Assembly: GCF_002078875.1 (NCBI RefSeq)
Contig: NC_034410.1
Coordinates: forward strand, 77,530,661 to 77,594,660
Direction of reading: 5' to 3'
Length of the DNA stretch: 64,000 nucleotides
Source of the DNA: Numida meleagris
Taxonomy: Eukaryota; Chordata; Aves; Galliformes; Numididae
Below are positions 11,527-25,398 of this stretch, piece after piece (position 1 is the first letter of the stretch; each line of letters starts with the position of its first letter). The notes beneath the pieces were generated by a model. That model had not been told where the DNA came from and ran no database searches. It saw nothing but the letters and a program-made list of their open reading frames with translations. The position numbers and the translations under genes were made by a program.

Positions 11527-14039
11527 CGTTATCACACAGTTTGCTAAATACTGCAGGAATCTTCCTGTTCAATGCAGCAAGAATGCTTCTGCTTGTCAGC
11601 CGTCCTTAAAGCCTGAAACTTCATTCAGCCGTGTAAAGTCATTCATTGAGTGATTTTCCACTATCTTCTAAAAGCAGAAAAATAAAAAACTGCCACACAG
11701 ATTTGGTCTTGCCTTACTGCTTGAGCAGTCACATGATGATTGGAAGTAAGAAAGCTGATAATGGCTGAGTTTAAAAAAATCCGATGGCAAGGGAAGAAGA
11801 AACTTTGAAATAGTCTAAACCCCAGATTGCTGCATTCCTATTTGAGACTGACTTAATGGGGCATCAAATAAAACTACCTAGACAATGGCTTAAACAAACA
11901 AAACAAAATTATTTTTCACACCATATGCCATTGAGCTCCAACAGTATGCCAAAGGACTTGTGAACAACAGAAATTTACACTGCCTCAAAAAAGAGAGAAG
12001 GAAAATTTATCAAGCACTCTTAAATGCAACAACATACACTCTGGTTCATCAAGTAACTGAACCACAGATTTTCTTGTACTGAGACAGATTACCACGGAAG
12101 TATCATCGTATGCACGAGTGTATTTTCCACTTCATAAGCATAAGCTACTGTCAAGTAAGAAAATACTGGGCTAGATGGTAATTTTTTTTTGTCTCAGAAT
12201 ATCTGTATTTATACTTTTTCTTCCCAGAAATCTGCTTTTTTTCCATCAACTTTTATTTTGAGGGCTATTTAGAATCCTTTAAATAAATATTATTCCTGTA
12301 CTCTGAGATTCTCACAGTGGTTTAAAATAGTCTCTATATCATCTTTCTACCTTTTCAGTTTTCAAGATGTCTCCTAAATGCTGTTTTATTCAGCTCCCTT
12401 ACTTGAGCATAGTTCTCTTTTTTAAAGATCCCTAAAACATAACAGTAATGTTTATTTTTTTGTTGTTCTTTTCTTCTTTTAACGCTCCAGAGATGCTCAC
12501 ATATAATGCTCAGGACTAAGTGGAGGTTTACAGATTTAATTCCTCATGAGATGGCTCTAAGTAGATTAGTTGAAAAAATAAGGGGGAACTTAGTTTAGAA
12601 AACTGACCTAAGGTCTTACGTCTGCATTCCTATTCATGACTTACTGTAACACATAATAGGCCATACTCCACAATTACATTTCCCCAGCACATGTGAACAT
12701 AGCTGAAGTCTCATGCCAGTGTTGCATTTGCCAGAGTGAAAAGTACTTCCACCTCCCTGAGAATAGCTAGGACTTGACTTTAGCATTTGTATTTCAGCGT
12801 TTTCAGAAAGAGTTTAGCCTACTTTGCACAGGCTATCTAGAAGGTAGTAGCAGGAAGGTTGTTTTTCATTTTTGAGGTTTTTACTAAATAGCTAGCGATT
12901 AATGGCTATTTAGAAAATAGTAAGTGAAAGAAATACTTGAATAGGAGATGCTGTGCTTTCTAGAGAGAAAAAGAGGCATGAAAGAAAAATCCAATTTATT
13001 GGTAGAGAGACAGAAGAAAGAAATGGAATGATATTTAAGAGTATAGAATACATTTTGAGGGCCTCTTAACAAGAATATCTGACAGACTACGGATGCCTAA
13101 AATGTTAATGACAGAGGAAAAGGAAAGATTCGTGATATAGTTATTTAGAGAACATCTTTTAGTATTCAAAGTGATGAATCTGGGAAAAGTCAGCTGCAAT
13201 TCTTGGCTCACCCAGATTTCGTTACTTCATAAGAGAAAAAGGAAATCCAAAGCAATGAATGTAAGTATCAGTGTGAGAGAAAGGCAACAGTTCATTAAAA
13301 TACATAGGAGCCATGAATACATGGTTGGTAGGAGAAGACTCCTACAAAGAAGAGAAAGAAGAAAGCAGTTGCAATTTAAGCCTTATCTATTGTTGAGTGA
13401 GGCATAAAAGATCACAAAAGTGCTTCCTTGTACAACATACTTCTCTGTTATTTCAGGGTACAAGATTTCAGGGTTCTAGCTGACTTCATAGTAATCAACT
13501 CAGGGATATCAGCTTTGCAGCCAACTTGTCTTGGATCAGACTAATGTCCTACACAGACAGCTAACTTGAATTAAAAAATATTTATATCATGAAAGTATTT
13601 TAAATGATAGCATACATATAAATGATGTGCCACAGGTGATTCTCACTTCTAGAGAGAAAAGAGTTAAAATATGGCAGAGTTTGATTAGATTTTAGCTGCA
13701 ACAAGTGAGTAAAACGAACTTGTCCTTGAATGAAGATCTTCATTTTGGTTACATGCTCAGTGGTTTAAATAACTACATTCTGTAAGTATGAAAAATTCTG
13801 CGTAGAATGGAGTAGTGACAGATGAGTTAAATAGGGAAGTCAGTTCCAATCCAGCACTGGTACAGAGCAGAATGGAATTAATTGCTTTATTCTACCTGAT
13901 CTGCAAGAATTGGATTTTCAAACCAACTTACAGAATTGCAAAGGTGAAAGGGTAACAGCACACCATATTTCGAGGTCTTCTGAAATGTCAAATTGAACTT
14001 AACATGAAACATAATGTTGCCAAAGTATTTTAACTTCAC
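11527..14039. other. ADCY2 intron, no recognised element
   Basis: AT-rich intron with short T-rich stretches (about 12181-12260 and 12450-12482). The part after about 13750 may be the 5' continuation of the ancient CR1 that follows, but I could not align it with confidence. Confidence 0.6.
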
Positions 14040-14465
14040 AGAAAATCATCTGGATCAACAGGTAGAAGCATGAAAATACAGAATATCAGATCTAGAAAAC
14101 ATGGCCTACAAGTCATAATAGAGAAAAACAAGCCTTTTTTGTTCATCAGAGAAGTAACTGTCAGGAGAAGGGACAGTAATCTTCAAGCGCACAGAATGCT
14201 GTAATAGGAAAGGAATGAACCCTAGTCACATCCTCTGAGAATGGCACTATCAGTCCCAAAATGCATTAGAGGACATTTAAGTTCGATGACTTGGAAAATA
14301 CTCTCAAAAGATAAGAACTAATAGCAACATTGTCTAGGGAAGGTGTAGAAGCTCCACATTTTGAAGAACTGGTTAGACAGATACCTATGGAATGATTCAA
14401 GTATACTTGCCCCTGCCACCTAGGGAGAAGGATTAAATAACCTCTTCACATTTGGAACTTCTTTT
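14040..14465 (+). mobile_element. Ancient CR1-like LINE 3' region
   Basis: It follows the layout of old amniote CR1 3' ends: CATGGCCTACAA, GACAGTAATCTTCAAG, CACAGAATGCTGTAATAGGAA, GATGAACCCTAGTCAC-like words, GTAGAAGCTCCACATTTTGAAGAA, GGTTAGACAGATACCTATGGAA, then a fading GGATTAAATAACCTCTTCA where younger copies have a GATGACCTC-type end. Highly diverged, so it is likely older than the galliform CR1 copies elsewhere in the window. Confidence 0.5.
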
Positions 14466-17400
14466 TCTGCATTTTCAAAAGCATTCTGAGATTGGATGAA
14501 AACCCTCAACCAAATTATATTTTGAAAACAGACCTAATAGGTCTGTTTCTGTTCAGGAAAATTGGTTGAGCATTTTTCATTATACACAAATCTCTCATTT
14601 TAAAGGGAGCAAATTACATTCACAAATGGGTTTGCACATAAGAGGTCAATTAAAAGTGGTAAACCATTAAATCTATGCATTTTTGCTTTCTCTCGCTTTT
14701 CTTTTTTACTTTTGCTTTATGATTTTTAATTTCTAGCATCAGAAAACACATTAAAGTTGGAGGAGGCTGGAAAGAATTCATTAGTGGGTTTGGTAAGGCT
14801 TTAGAATGAAAGTCAGATTTCCATGAAATAAGGAAATCCTTTTGGTGGAAGTTCAGGGAGGGTATTTACTTTCCCCACTACAGCATTTTTAAAAAGTTAA
14901 GCAGATTTTTATCACAATGTAAAATTGACTTTCAGTTATGATCATACACAAAGCTTCTTTTCAAACAGAGCCACCTCAAAAGCTTAAGCAGCTCTTATTT
15001 TTCAGTTTGGCTCCTTTAGTACTGCATCTGCTACCAAACAGACTTAAAAAGAACAAACAAACAAGGACATTTGTGGATGATAAGGACAACCGTTCACATT
15101 ATAATTTAGATTTATACAAACACACAATGTAGCACTGTTATTTAATGTTGTGGTTTAAAATTTAGCACAGTAGCACAGATTAAATGGGTTAGAATCCAAT
15201 CAATTGGCAGATTTCAAAATGCAGCCTACTAAGGAAAACATTTACATTGAATATTTTGAGTAGCATGTCTGAGTTATCACTGGATATCTCAGACTGGTTT
15301 CCATAATGGTATTTGATAATCTGGAAGAATAAATAAATTCCACACTACTAACAGACAACTACTTGCCTCAATGTCCTTATTCTGAGCATTGTTGTACCTG
15401 ATGTTTGACAGACACCTTTCAGCCCAATCAGTAACAGTTTTAACATGCCTGTATCACTTGCCCTCCTCCACCATACAAATCAAGTACATTCCTCTCAACC
15501 TGAATGATTTGTTGTTTGAAAGAAAAATAAAAAATATGACAATATAAAATGTAGCTTTGATAGTCAGAAAAAGCACACAGGTCCTGAACATCTTTCAGGG
15601 AATTTCTTGTTATTCTTTTTCATTTGAGTAAGCATCCACACACACATTACACACAGGAGTCTAAGCAACACATCAAATATCAAAGGGCTGCCTGAATAGA
15701 AGCCTGGTGACCTAAGGGAAAACTCTGTTATAAACTCAACAGTCTCTGAGTACAAACTGCTAAAACTAACGAGCTCTCCAATGTATAGGAAAGGGTCTTC
15801 CTTTGTAAAGAAAAACCAAAGAAATCCTTGAGAAATCACACTGCGTGTAAAAAAAACAAAGACATTTCCATACCCACTATGCACTGAGGATGAATGCCAT
15901 CTAGGAAATAAAAAGAGACATCAGGTAAAACTTCGGTTGTGCTTCAGGTTTCTCATAAAATCTAGTATAAATGGGGCTGGTTACACTGATCTCCCCCTTT
16001 TCTAAACTTGTGTCTGAATCATAAACAGTTTCATGAAGAGGTTGAACAGGAAACAAGAAGCTATTGCTAAAATGATTTTCCTATTACACTAATCAAAATC
16101 AAGTTTAGATCTCACACAAATCAGATTTCTGTGCAGTGAAAAATCCCAAATGAATCTGCTTAGAAAATATCCTGCAGACGGATGAGAGAAGTTTAAATCC
16201 ACCATTTTTACAAGTACAATCTTGAAATAACTGTAAATTAAGTTTTCCTGGATAGACAGAGAACTTACATTCTTAATTCTTGAAGATACTTTGGAATAAA
16301 ATGCAGAGCAACTTCCTTAAGAATTGCAGACAGGCAATTCAAGCCAAAAAAAGCACACTGCCACCCACAGAAACTTCATGGACTCTTGTTCTTCCAGATA
16401 TTAGTGAAGAAGATCTCACTAACATTATTTAAAACCCAAGAACTGTCAGGTTCCACATCATGAGAAGCAGAGTTTTTTTTCCAGTTCCTTCATGAGGTGA
16501 TCTGGCCCAACAGTGAGCAGAAAGGCACAAAGGAAGCCCTGAAATCAATTGCCTTACATATAGTGGGACAAGCAGTTTACTGAAAAACATCCTGAAAACC
16601 ACCTTTGGAGATACAGGAGATAATACCTGTTTAGTGGTTAAACACAAGCATATTCCTCTGGTGTGTGTTACCCAGCAGTAGCTGGAGGCAATATTAGTCA
16701 GATCAGTTCAGCATTCAAACCAACATTTCACAATGGGATTGTCAAATGAGATAACATAGGAGCAAAGTACAGGTTCTTCCAAAAAACTTACTCAGATCTT
16801 TGTGAGATATTACCTTGGCTTTGGAACAGAGCCAGAAGATGAACAATATTCATTGTGGATTCATGGTAGCCACTGTTTGACAGTTTAAGGTATTCTTGTG
16901 CCTCCTCCTGTCTCTGGCTTTTCTTGGATGACCTACCCTCACAAAGTTGGGGTAGAATCACCAGCATTAGGAGGAAGTCCTTTGTGGCTAGAATTTATCA
17001 AGGTGAGAAGTGAATAGTGATGAAGAAATACCCAAAGGATATTAATTCCTAATCAAAGGATCTATTTTCTAACATGCAATCCTTCATATAGTAAGTAGCA
17101 ATTCTAGAAAGAATAGAGGGTTTGTGGTACTTAATCCCATAAGCACAATCTTCTAGCACAATGCCGTTGCTAAGACTACCAAAGTGTCCTGAAGACTTTA
17201 AAAAAAAATACTTCTTCTATGGAACTTTACCTCTATATAGAATATTCACTTAGAGCATTACTGAAAACTTTTCAGATATGCTTGCTATAAAAATGATACA
17301 AGAAAAGAGATCTGTTTAAAGGCACAAGAAGTATCAGATGTCTGGAGAGTCTTCATTACAGAGAACACTAAGATGTTCAAGCTACTTACACTATTATAAG

Positions 17401-20400
17401 GATGTCTATGACATGACTGAGATGTTTTGTAGGTTAAAAAAAGACTGGAAGAGGCCTCCAGGTCAACAAAATCATTGTGCAGTTACTCTAGGTACAATAT
17501 CCTGTAATCCCTGCTTTTAGAAAAGAATGTTTTAATGTAGAGAGCTGAAAATGACCTATCAAGGAACGGACAGAGAAAGGGATCCAGTTGGACTTAAATA
17601 ATTTATAGGTAGAAATAAAATGACAATTTAAAAAATTAGGCAATTAATTATGAGAATAATTAACAATTGAAAACTTTGATCTTGCTGCCAAAAGATATTC
17701 TCTTTTTAAGAACTACATTTTAGCTATTAATTTCAGTTCTCATGATGAGGCTGACAAAACCACAAGTGGCACAACAGAAAATTAGCATCTGCCTGCCAGC
17801 TGTGTATTAAATCAGAATTATCAGGATATCTACGAAAGTGTGGCAATTAGTACCTGCTTAAGCTACAAATTTCTCTTTAAAACAAAGCAAAGCAGCATGA
17901 CTCACTGGTTCTTCCGAAGATGTTACACATTATAAATTACTGCAGATCAACACACGGAGAAGTAGCTGAAATCTCATCTATTTCCCTGCAAAATAGGGAA
18001 TGACCTTTTCTCTATAAGAAGTCCAGAGGTAAGAACAAACATGACACACAGGAACTGCAATGTCTCAGTTAAGCAGTGCAGGAGACCCCTGAGCAAGATA
18101 TTCGCTAAGCCATTCATTTCAAAATAATTTCAAAAAACAAATTATATGTGTCTTTGTATAGATTAAAAAGACAGCCAATGATGGTCCCTCTCCCTCTAAA
18201 CAATGAAACATACATTCCCTTTGGTGAAAGGCACAGTTTATAACATTTTAAAACATCATAAGCCTTATTTCTACTCAAGGGATCTCTCACAGGACCTACA
18301 AATCATTTGGTAGAGCAAAAATCTGAAAATAGTGTAAGAAAAGTAGTCTTTTGTCAATAGTATTTCACTACAAATCTAGGTCATTTCTACAACCCCTGAA
18401 AAAACACTGAATGGGAAATATCCCGCAGGCAATAGATATCTGGAGTTACTCTGAAAACTGAAAAGGTGCAGGCAGAGGGCTAATCAACCACCCACCCCTC
18501 TCCAGGACTCCAGCTCAACAGGGATGGTGCTCCTAAGCAACTTCTGAAGTACTGAAGCAGAACAGGCAAAGAACTGAGTACCTCTTCTGCCTGGTCAGCA
18601 AGCATGTACACAGCTGCGTACCTTCTACCACTACCTTTGCTATTGGTTTGTGGGTTTTTTTTTTTTTAATCTACAAGTCATGGTCACGACGCAGAAGCAA
18701 AGCACAGTAACTAACTTAGATAAAACAAGCTTGGAGTGTCTTATTTGTCATTCTGTGCTGTAAAGACTGATCTTTTTGCCAGCAGCTGCTATGTTGGGTA
18801 GTCTACTGCTGAAGGGCCCTTCAAAAATCACAGCAGTACATTTTGCATTACTATGAAGGCATGAATTGTACCACAAATCACAAATAAAAAGGCAACTGCT
18901 GCCCACAAACTGGAAGTTTCCTGGTGACTTTACTGAAACGTTTGCAGTAGTAAAGAGGAGGGTGCAGGAATTATAATCCAATAGATATGAGAAGAAAAAA
19001 ACAAAAAAGCATAGATGGGAAATAACGTACTTTTATGGTATATCCAAAGCAATGCAAAACAAATGCAACCACTTTAATGCATTCCAGGTGCGTCTCCACT
19101 TTTTTTTTGCCACAAACAACAGACACTTAAGTAATATTGCACTGATATACTTGTTACCAGAAGCAGAACATACTAATCTTTAGTACCTCCTCCTTTCCAT
19201 TTTCCTAGTTAAATAATACAAATCATAATGAAACAACGCACACTGAGATATCTCCACTACAGTTGAAGTGAATGAACAGTATAGTCATTATTAAAGCAGA
19301 GTAAATGTCAAGGATACATTTACAGTGCATGTAACGATGCTATTAATAAGTTAGATTACTTAAAAAGTGGAAAAATTCTTTGAGGTAATCCAGCAGCTAT
19401 TGCACAGTCACAGTGAATGACGGTTAAAGTTTCAGTTGTTCTACTACCAGTACTGGGAGAATCCTAATTATGCTCTATGACTTCTTTACAGGCACTTAAA
19501 TGCACCTTCCGCCCCCCAAGATACTCAGAAATTAAATGTATGTTCTGGAAATTGGAAAGAACATTGTTCTACTGTAGTCACCACTTCTATAATAAACCAG
19601 TCCCTCAGAATACATTTAGAAAGCACAAGACTTTGCTGTTAAGAACTCAAAAACAGATTGTCTAGTCCCACTGCACTGCGCTTTGTGAATGTACCTCTAG
19701 TGAGAAAATAGTGAAGTGGTGGTGAACTGGGACTGAACCACAGTATCATTCTGAATACATCTTATTACCACAACTTGTCCAGCTCAGACCAAATTATTCA
19801 GAATTCTTATAAAAATCAGAACAAACAACTCTTTCAAAGAATGTTCCTGTTAAGAATGACAAGAGTATAGAAATCCTGATAGAAGCAGCAGCAGAATATC
19901 ACATGCCAACCTCAGTGCAAAAAGCTAAACCTATTAAACAAAGAATTTGAGTGAAGATACTACAACCTCTGCATTTCTCTGCTGCTGAAATGTTGACATC
20001 TGAGTTCCAAAATAACTATCTCTGAACTACCAACAGCAGTAAAATAGAAGTAAAAGAATAACTGCCATTTCAAAATAATTAAGCAGTGGTGCTGCTATGC
20101 ACTTGCTCATTTTTCTGAAAAACCTAATGAAGCAAAGGTATATGCGATGCAATTATTTTTGAATGAAATAATTAAAAATTCTTCGGCATCACGTTAAAGT
20201 TACAGAATTTAGAGGCATACAATGGAAACTTTTATATTAAGTTATTCTCCTTATTCCCATTTCTGCTAAATCAAGCTTCCAACGTTGCTGTACAACACTA
20301 ATACTAGATTTCACATGATGTTTTACCTCTTTCACACATTATGAAGGTAATTATGTTTTAGTGCAGTGTCCATTAAATATGTCATAGGGGTCATAAATAG

Positions 20401-20940
20401 AAATAACAGTACTAAAGAGCTACTGAACAGTCAGAAGGGGAACTGAGAAGGAGAAAGCAGAATATTATCTTACTGCCTAAAGCAGGTTTATAAATTCTCA
20501 TGAATTTTGTCAACAGTCCCTGCAGGACAGATAGACAGCCCCGCTGAGAACATGTGGGGAGGGCAGCTGCAGCTCCAGGACTGGGACATGAGGAGGAGGA
20601 GGCAGCAAGCTGGAGTATAGAAACTGAGGAAAAAAGCAAAGTCCTAACTGGAACAAAAAATTCAGTGGGAAGGGGATTCAAGCCACCAGTATGGACCTCA
20701 TCCTGATGAAGGACTTGAGACATAGACAACATGTTTTAGCACCCTTGCTTCCTTCTCAGGTGACACCTGGTATCACTCACACTGGGACCCTAAGGGACAT
20801 ATCAAGTGTGACGCTTGAAATCTTGCTTATGGGCAAATACGAAATAAGTCTATGTGTGTACCTATCAATTCAAACTCAGTACAAGGCATGTGGCCTGACA
20901 CTAGCAACAGCAATACTTATATTGCTTATATATACAATAT
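14466..20940. other. ADCY2 intron, repeat-poor
   Basis: About 6.5 kb of AT-rich sequence with no recognised transposon. It includes a T run near 18655-18668. Open frames are short and without domains. Confidence 0.65.
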
Positions 20941-21174
20941 TGCTGGGTACTGCTTCCAGATGTGGAGTTGTCAGTACAGGAAAGACATAGACCTGTTGGA
21001 GCATGTCCAGAGAAGCGCCACAAAAACGATCCAAGTGATGGAACCCCTCTCTTACAAGGACAGGCTGAGAGAGCTGAGGCTGCTCAGCCTGGAGAAGAGA
21101 AGGTTCCGAGGTGACCTGATGGTGGCCTTTCAGTATCTAAAGGGGAGAACTACAGGAAAGAAGGGGAAGGCAGA
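20941..21174 (+). mobile_element. CR1 LINE fragment (ORF2 3' part)
   Basis: Sense-strand CR1 words are visible: GTACAGGAAAGACATAGACCT, GTCCAGAGAAGCGCCACAAA, CTCTCTTACAAGGACAGGCTGAG, GAGGCTGCTCAGCCTGGAGAAG, GGTGACCTGATGGTGGCCTT and TATCTAAAGGGG. The translated piece RLRELRLLSLEKRRFRGDL is the typical ORF2 tail region. It stops before the usual 3' terminal octamer. The next 130 bp (to about 21310) has faint words of a CR1 in the opposite direction, which I do not call. Confidence 0.88.
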
Positions 21175-21309
21175 AGGCTGCTGCTAGGTCCTCATCAAGT
21201 CTCCCCTTCTGTAGCTAAGCATTCCCAGCTCCTCAAGGTTCTCACTATCTGTCACAGTCTCCAGCTCCCTAGTTAATCCTGTGGCCCATCCATTAATACT
21301 GTATACTCT

Positions 21310-22504
21310 AGCCATCTTCCACATGGCCTGCCTCACAGGAATTGGCACTTCCTCATAACAGTCTTTAATTCTGGTAATGACATGTAGATTAATAGAAAGG
21401 ACTAGCATCTCACCTGTGTGGATGTGTACAAACGGGCCCGGAGTAGAAAACATATTCTAAAATTTAGAAGACCAAAACTAATTTTTATTTTTCATTTTTC
21501 CTGCTTACTAACCTTGAAGATGCACAAAGAGGGGAAAACAAAAAAAGAAAAACAAAAAAGAAAACAAGGAAGGCATGAGAAGACATATTCTTTGTTCACA
21601 AAAATATTAATAGCTTACATTTTAAAATGCATTAATTGAACATTCAGGAATCCACATTTTCTATATTCGCCCCAAATAATGTATTTAAAACGCTTCTATT
21701 CTTTACTAACAGCCTCAAGTCTCAGAAATGTGTGAGGTTTCTCTGTTTTAGATTCATTTTAAAACAGTTTTGAAGTATTGCAGTGCTTGTAATGAATAGT
21801 ATTGCTTCACCATGTTTCAGTGAAAAAATGCCATTCAATGTTTTAAAATCTCATTCATTTTCATCTGCTACTTGAACGTTGTTTCTAAAACCATCATTAT
21901 GCTGCCTCCTTTGTAAAGATAGCATTTTAGGGAACACACTGAACACTAACACCTTACAAACATATCTCTGCTGTTGTTAAGAATTTCTTAGTCTATGTCT
22001 CATAATGCAAAGCACTAGAAGATAGAGAGAAGAGCAATTATGTTAACTACTTGTCAGAGTTAAGATCTTGCACTCAGTGCTAGTGAGTCATTACCCCTAC
22101 AAACTGTCAGCCAGGCTGCATCAGTGAGACACATAATGTTATGAGAGGCTATTTTAAATACATATCTTGAAATAAGGTTGTAAATCTACAGAGGTCAGAA
22201 TAGTTTCACAATTCTCTTTTATATACATTGAAAAAGTTAGAAAAGCTGAATGAGAAACACCAAAGTAGGTGTTCAAAATAATGTCTTTTGCCACAGGAGT
22301 TAAATACTGAAACTCACAACACCAACAGAACTAAAACCCACAGGAAATCCTACAAAAACCTCATTTCATAAAAAGGCATGGCTCACAATACACAAACATC
22401 TAAACACATACACTTGTAAGAAAACACACGTTATAGAGGGCAAACCCAACCCAAGCGTAAGTAATACACCTATGCAATAGATCATATAAAACTGTGAAGG
22501 CATT
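21310..22504. other. ADCY2 intron, no recognised element
   Basis: AT-rich intron with a purine-rich A/G stretch at about 21530-21580. Nothing else recognised. Confidence 0.65.
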
Positions 22505-22910
22505 GAGGGCACTGATTATCAGCTCTGACCAGTGTCACCTGGGCCTCCAGCCACCACCTCTACCCACTGGCCCATGAGACCCATTTTCGCTCACCCATGG
22601 GTCTTCAGCCCCTGCCTGAGCCGTAGCGTAGGAGCTGGCTGTGGACCCTGGATTGGCTTTTCAGTTTCACCTTCAACCTGCCTAGCAATTATTGGACCTG
22701 ACCCTAATTTGTGGATCAGCTTGCTTGGCCTGTGACATGCCACACCACCACAAACTTGCCTGATATTCTGGACTTTTGCTCAACACTGGCTGCCAGCACC
22801 GGGTGTGCCCAGCTTGTACTGTGGGTGAAGCCCTGGCTGGTGAGGCCTCTGCCCTGCTGAAAGACATTATCACCCATGGTTTCCCATCCATTTAGGTGCA
22901 GCTGTGCCTT
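22505..22910. repeat. Unclassified GC-rich block
   Basis: Sharp rise in GC against AT-rich flanks, with proline/serine-like CC-rich runs and words such as GGGCCTCCAGCCACCACC and GGACCTGACCCTAATTTGTGG. Abrupt edges suggest an inserted repeat, possibly an ERV piece, but I do not recognise the family. Open frames on both strands are what high GC would give. Confidence 0.35.
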
Positions 22911-25096
22911 AGCAGGAAAAACAGAGCAGGAGGGGAACAATATTTTTAACTTATATCTGAATATATATATGCACACTGCGTTTTCACCAGGTACCACTGT
23001 GCATTTGTCTCTCTTGAAAACATTGAATTCTATGTTTCTCTTGAGCTCTTTGGTGTAACTGTCAAATGGTATCCTGATATACTTACCTATACATACAATC
23101 AGGTTATTCAAAGACAAAGAAAACAACATTGAAAAACAACAGCTACAGACTAGATCTGTATGGTCCTATTCTCAAACAAAATAAGAGGAAATTCATGGAA
23201 TAATTTGGAATAAATTGTTTGTCTTTTGAAAGTGATTACAAAAGGCATGATGTCAGGGAGTGCAAATTTGATCTGGAACCCTAAGCATTTAGAAGCACAT
23301 CCTACACTTGTGTGAAAGCAGCCAGGGGTGCTTCTCACTGAAGTAAATTAATGTTGCGTGTGCACATAAAAGAGATGTAGAATTAAGGGCCAGGCTACAA
23401 CTTCGCATAAGCTAATAAAGGCTCTGATCAAACTCAATGTTTTTTAATATGCACCTGCTCCTACTATTTCAGTGCACCTCACTCAATTCTCTGAAAACAG
23501 TCAGCGATATCATTGACTTGCTACCGAATACTAACAGTGGGGATGATCTTCTCTATATTCTTCTTGATAAAAACAATATTAAAACACAGACTAAAGTACA
23601 TCCACTACATCTGCACTAACATTTGCAAACACATAAGTAAATCACCCTGGAGAAGAGACTCCTTCTCAAATGAACCCTCATTTATCTCTCTACATTTAAA
23701 TAACTGGCATTTGTAAGTGTAATGGCAAGGATCTCATAACAAGATGGAAAGTGCAGCAATGACAGCAGATCAACAAGGTACCAGGCTGCAGCAAGTGAGG
23801 ACTTGCTGACGCGCAACAGCCATAGGCACAGAAATAAAAGAAGAAAGCTACTTACTTTCAGAAAGCCTCAGGTATGTAGGGATCCCCAGGGAGAGACCCT
23901 TACCACCACTGCCAACCCTTAAATGAGGTCTGGGAAGGGATGGATCCTGGTTCCACCCCCTCTGGTCACTCAGACACGTTGTATGCACCTGAGCTCCCCT
24001 GGGTTGGCCCTGCCTTCCCACCAGGTGCTCAATCACTGGTTCAGACCCTGACTTAGCATTTCTGCTACAGATCTACATTCCCTTGTTGTTTTTTCTAATA
24101 GAAAAACAGTGACATAGGTTAAAATACATATTATGGGGTTGAGGGGATAAAGGCTAAAGAAATCTATGTAAGAAGATTGGATGATCTTGTTGTTCATTAG
24201 AGGTAAAAAAAAAAATCATTAACGTTTATTGAATACTTCATTTATTCCAGTTTAATGAGTCATTGACCTGTTATTAATAATGATAATACCCAAATCCAGA
24301 CCTGCAATAGACACTTAAGAAATGTGAAGATGCCTTAATTAATTCAGTATGTTTATCAATGAAAAATGGTTCCTTCTACTTTCCATCTTGCTGGACTCTA
24401 ACATGAAAGAGAAACACAACTTCTAGAAAGAACAAAGAGGAAGCATCCAGCATAGAATTCCAGATATTCTTCCTTCTCTCTGTTGACAGATTCTCAACCA
24501 TTTTTACAAGATCTTCAGAAATTCCAGGAAGCCAAACGTCCTCACTGATGACTCTTCATAAAAGTTAGCAGCATCAAGTAAAATACATATTTAAACAAAT
24601 CACCAGCTAGCACATCTACCCTATCAGTACTGACTTCTACAAGCTCCATCCTTAGCCTTTTGAGAGCACCAATTGATAGTGTGTCCAGTAACACTCCATC
24701 CTGATTCCTACAGATATGCCAATGCATTTGCTGGACTTCCAGGAAAAAACAATCAATAATGGAAGCCTAAATCTTTACAACTGTGCTCAGGAAGCTCAGA
24801 GCTCAGGTCTCTCCTGAACAAGAGACTTTGATGCCTGCTATGAATTGTACTGTTTGATTATGGCAGCTGAGCCAGGGCACAGAGGACAGCATTAACCTTC
24901 CTCTACTAAGTCACAATGAGTCTAGGAGCCATTACATCATCCTCATGTTTCTGGAGATTCTCCCATCAGAGTGGTACTGCTCCCAGACGCAGGGCATTAG
25001 CTGCCCTGCACTCTGCTTACAAGCAGTCTCACTGGAACTCATTTGAAGATACTCTGACCTCAACAGATGGCAAAATGTGCATTGCATAGTATCAGT
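22911..25096. other. ADCY2 intron, mostly unrecognised
   Basis: AT-rich intron. A second moderately GC-rich patch at about 23850-24040 (AGGGAGAGACCCTTACC, GGGAAGGGATGGATCCTGG) has a repeat-like look without a family I can name. No exon of ADCY2 seen. Confidence 0.55.
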
Positions 25097-25398
25097 TCAT
25101 AGAATCATAGAATGGCCTGGGTTGAAAAGGACCTCAAAGATCGTCTAGTTTCAACCCTCCTACTGAGTGCAGGGTCACCAACCACTAGACCAGGCTGCCC
25201 AGAGCCACGTCCAGTCTGGCCTTGAACACCTCCAGGGACAGGACATCCACAACCTCCTTGGGCAACCTGTTCCAGCGTGTCACCACCCTCTGAGTGAAAA
25301 ACTTCCTCCTAATATCCAACCTAAATCTCCCCTGTCTCAGTTTAAAACCATTCCCCCTTGTCCTATTGCTATCCACCCTCGTAAACAATCGTTTCCCC
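25097..25398 (-). mobile_element. CR1 LINE 3' end
   Basis: The plus strand starts TCATAGAATCATAGAATGG, the reverse complement of the CR1 3' terminal repeats, and runs about 300 bp. The minus-strand frame 25400-25185 reads through the ORF2 tail with [19 protein letters not shown] and [17 protein letters not shown]. It is a 5'-truncated copy with relatively little decay, so younger than most here. Confidence 0.95.
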
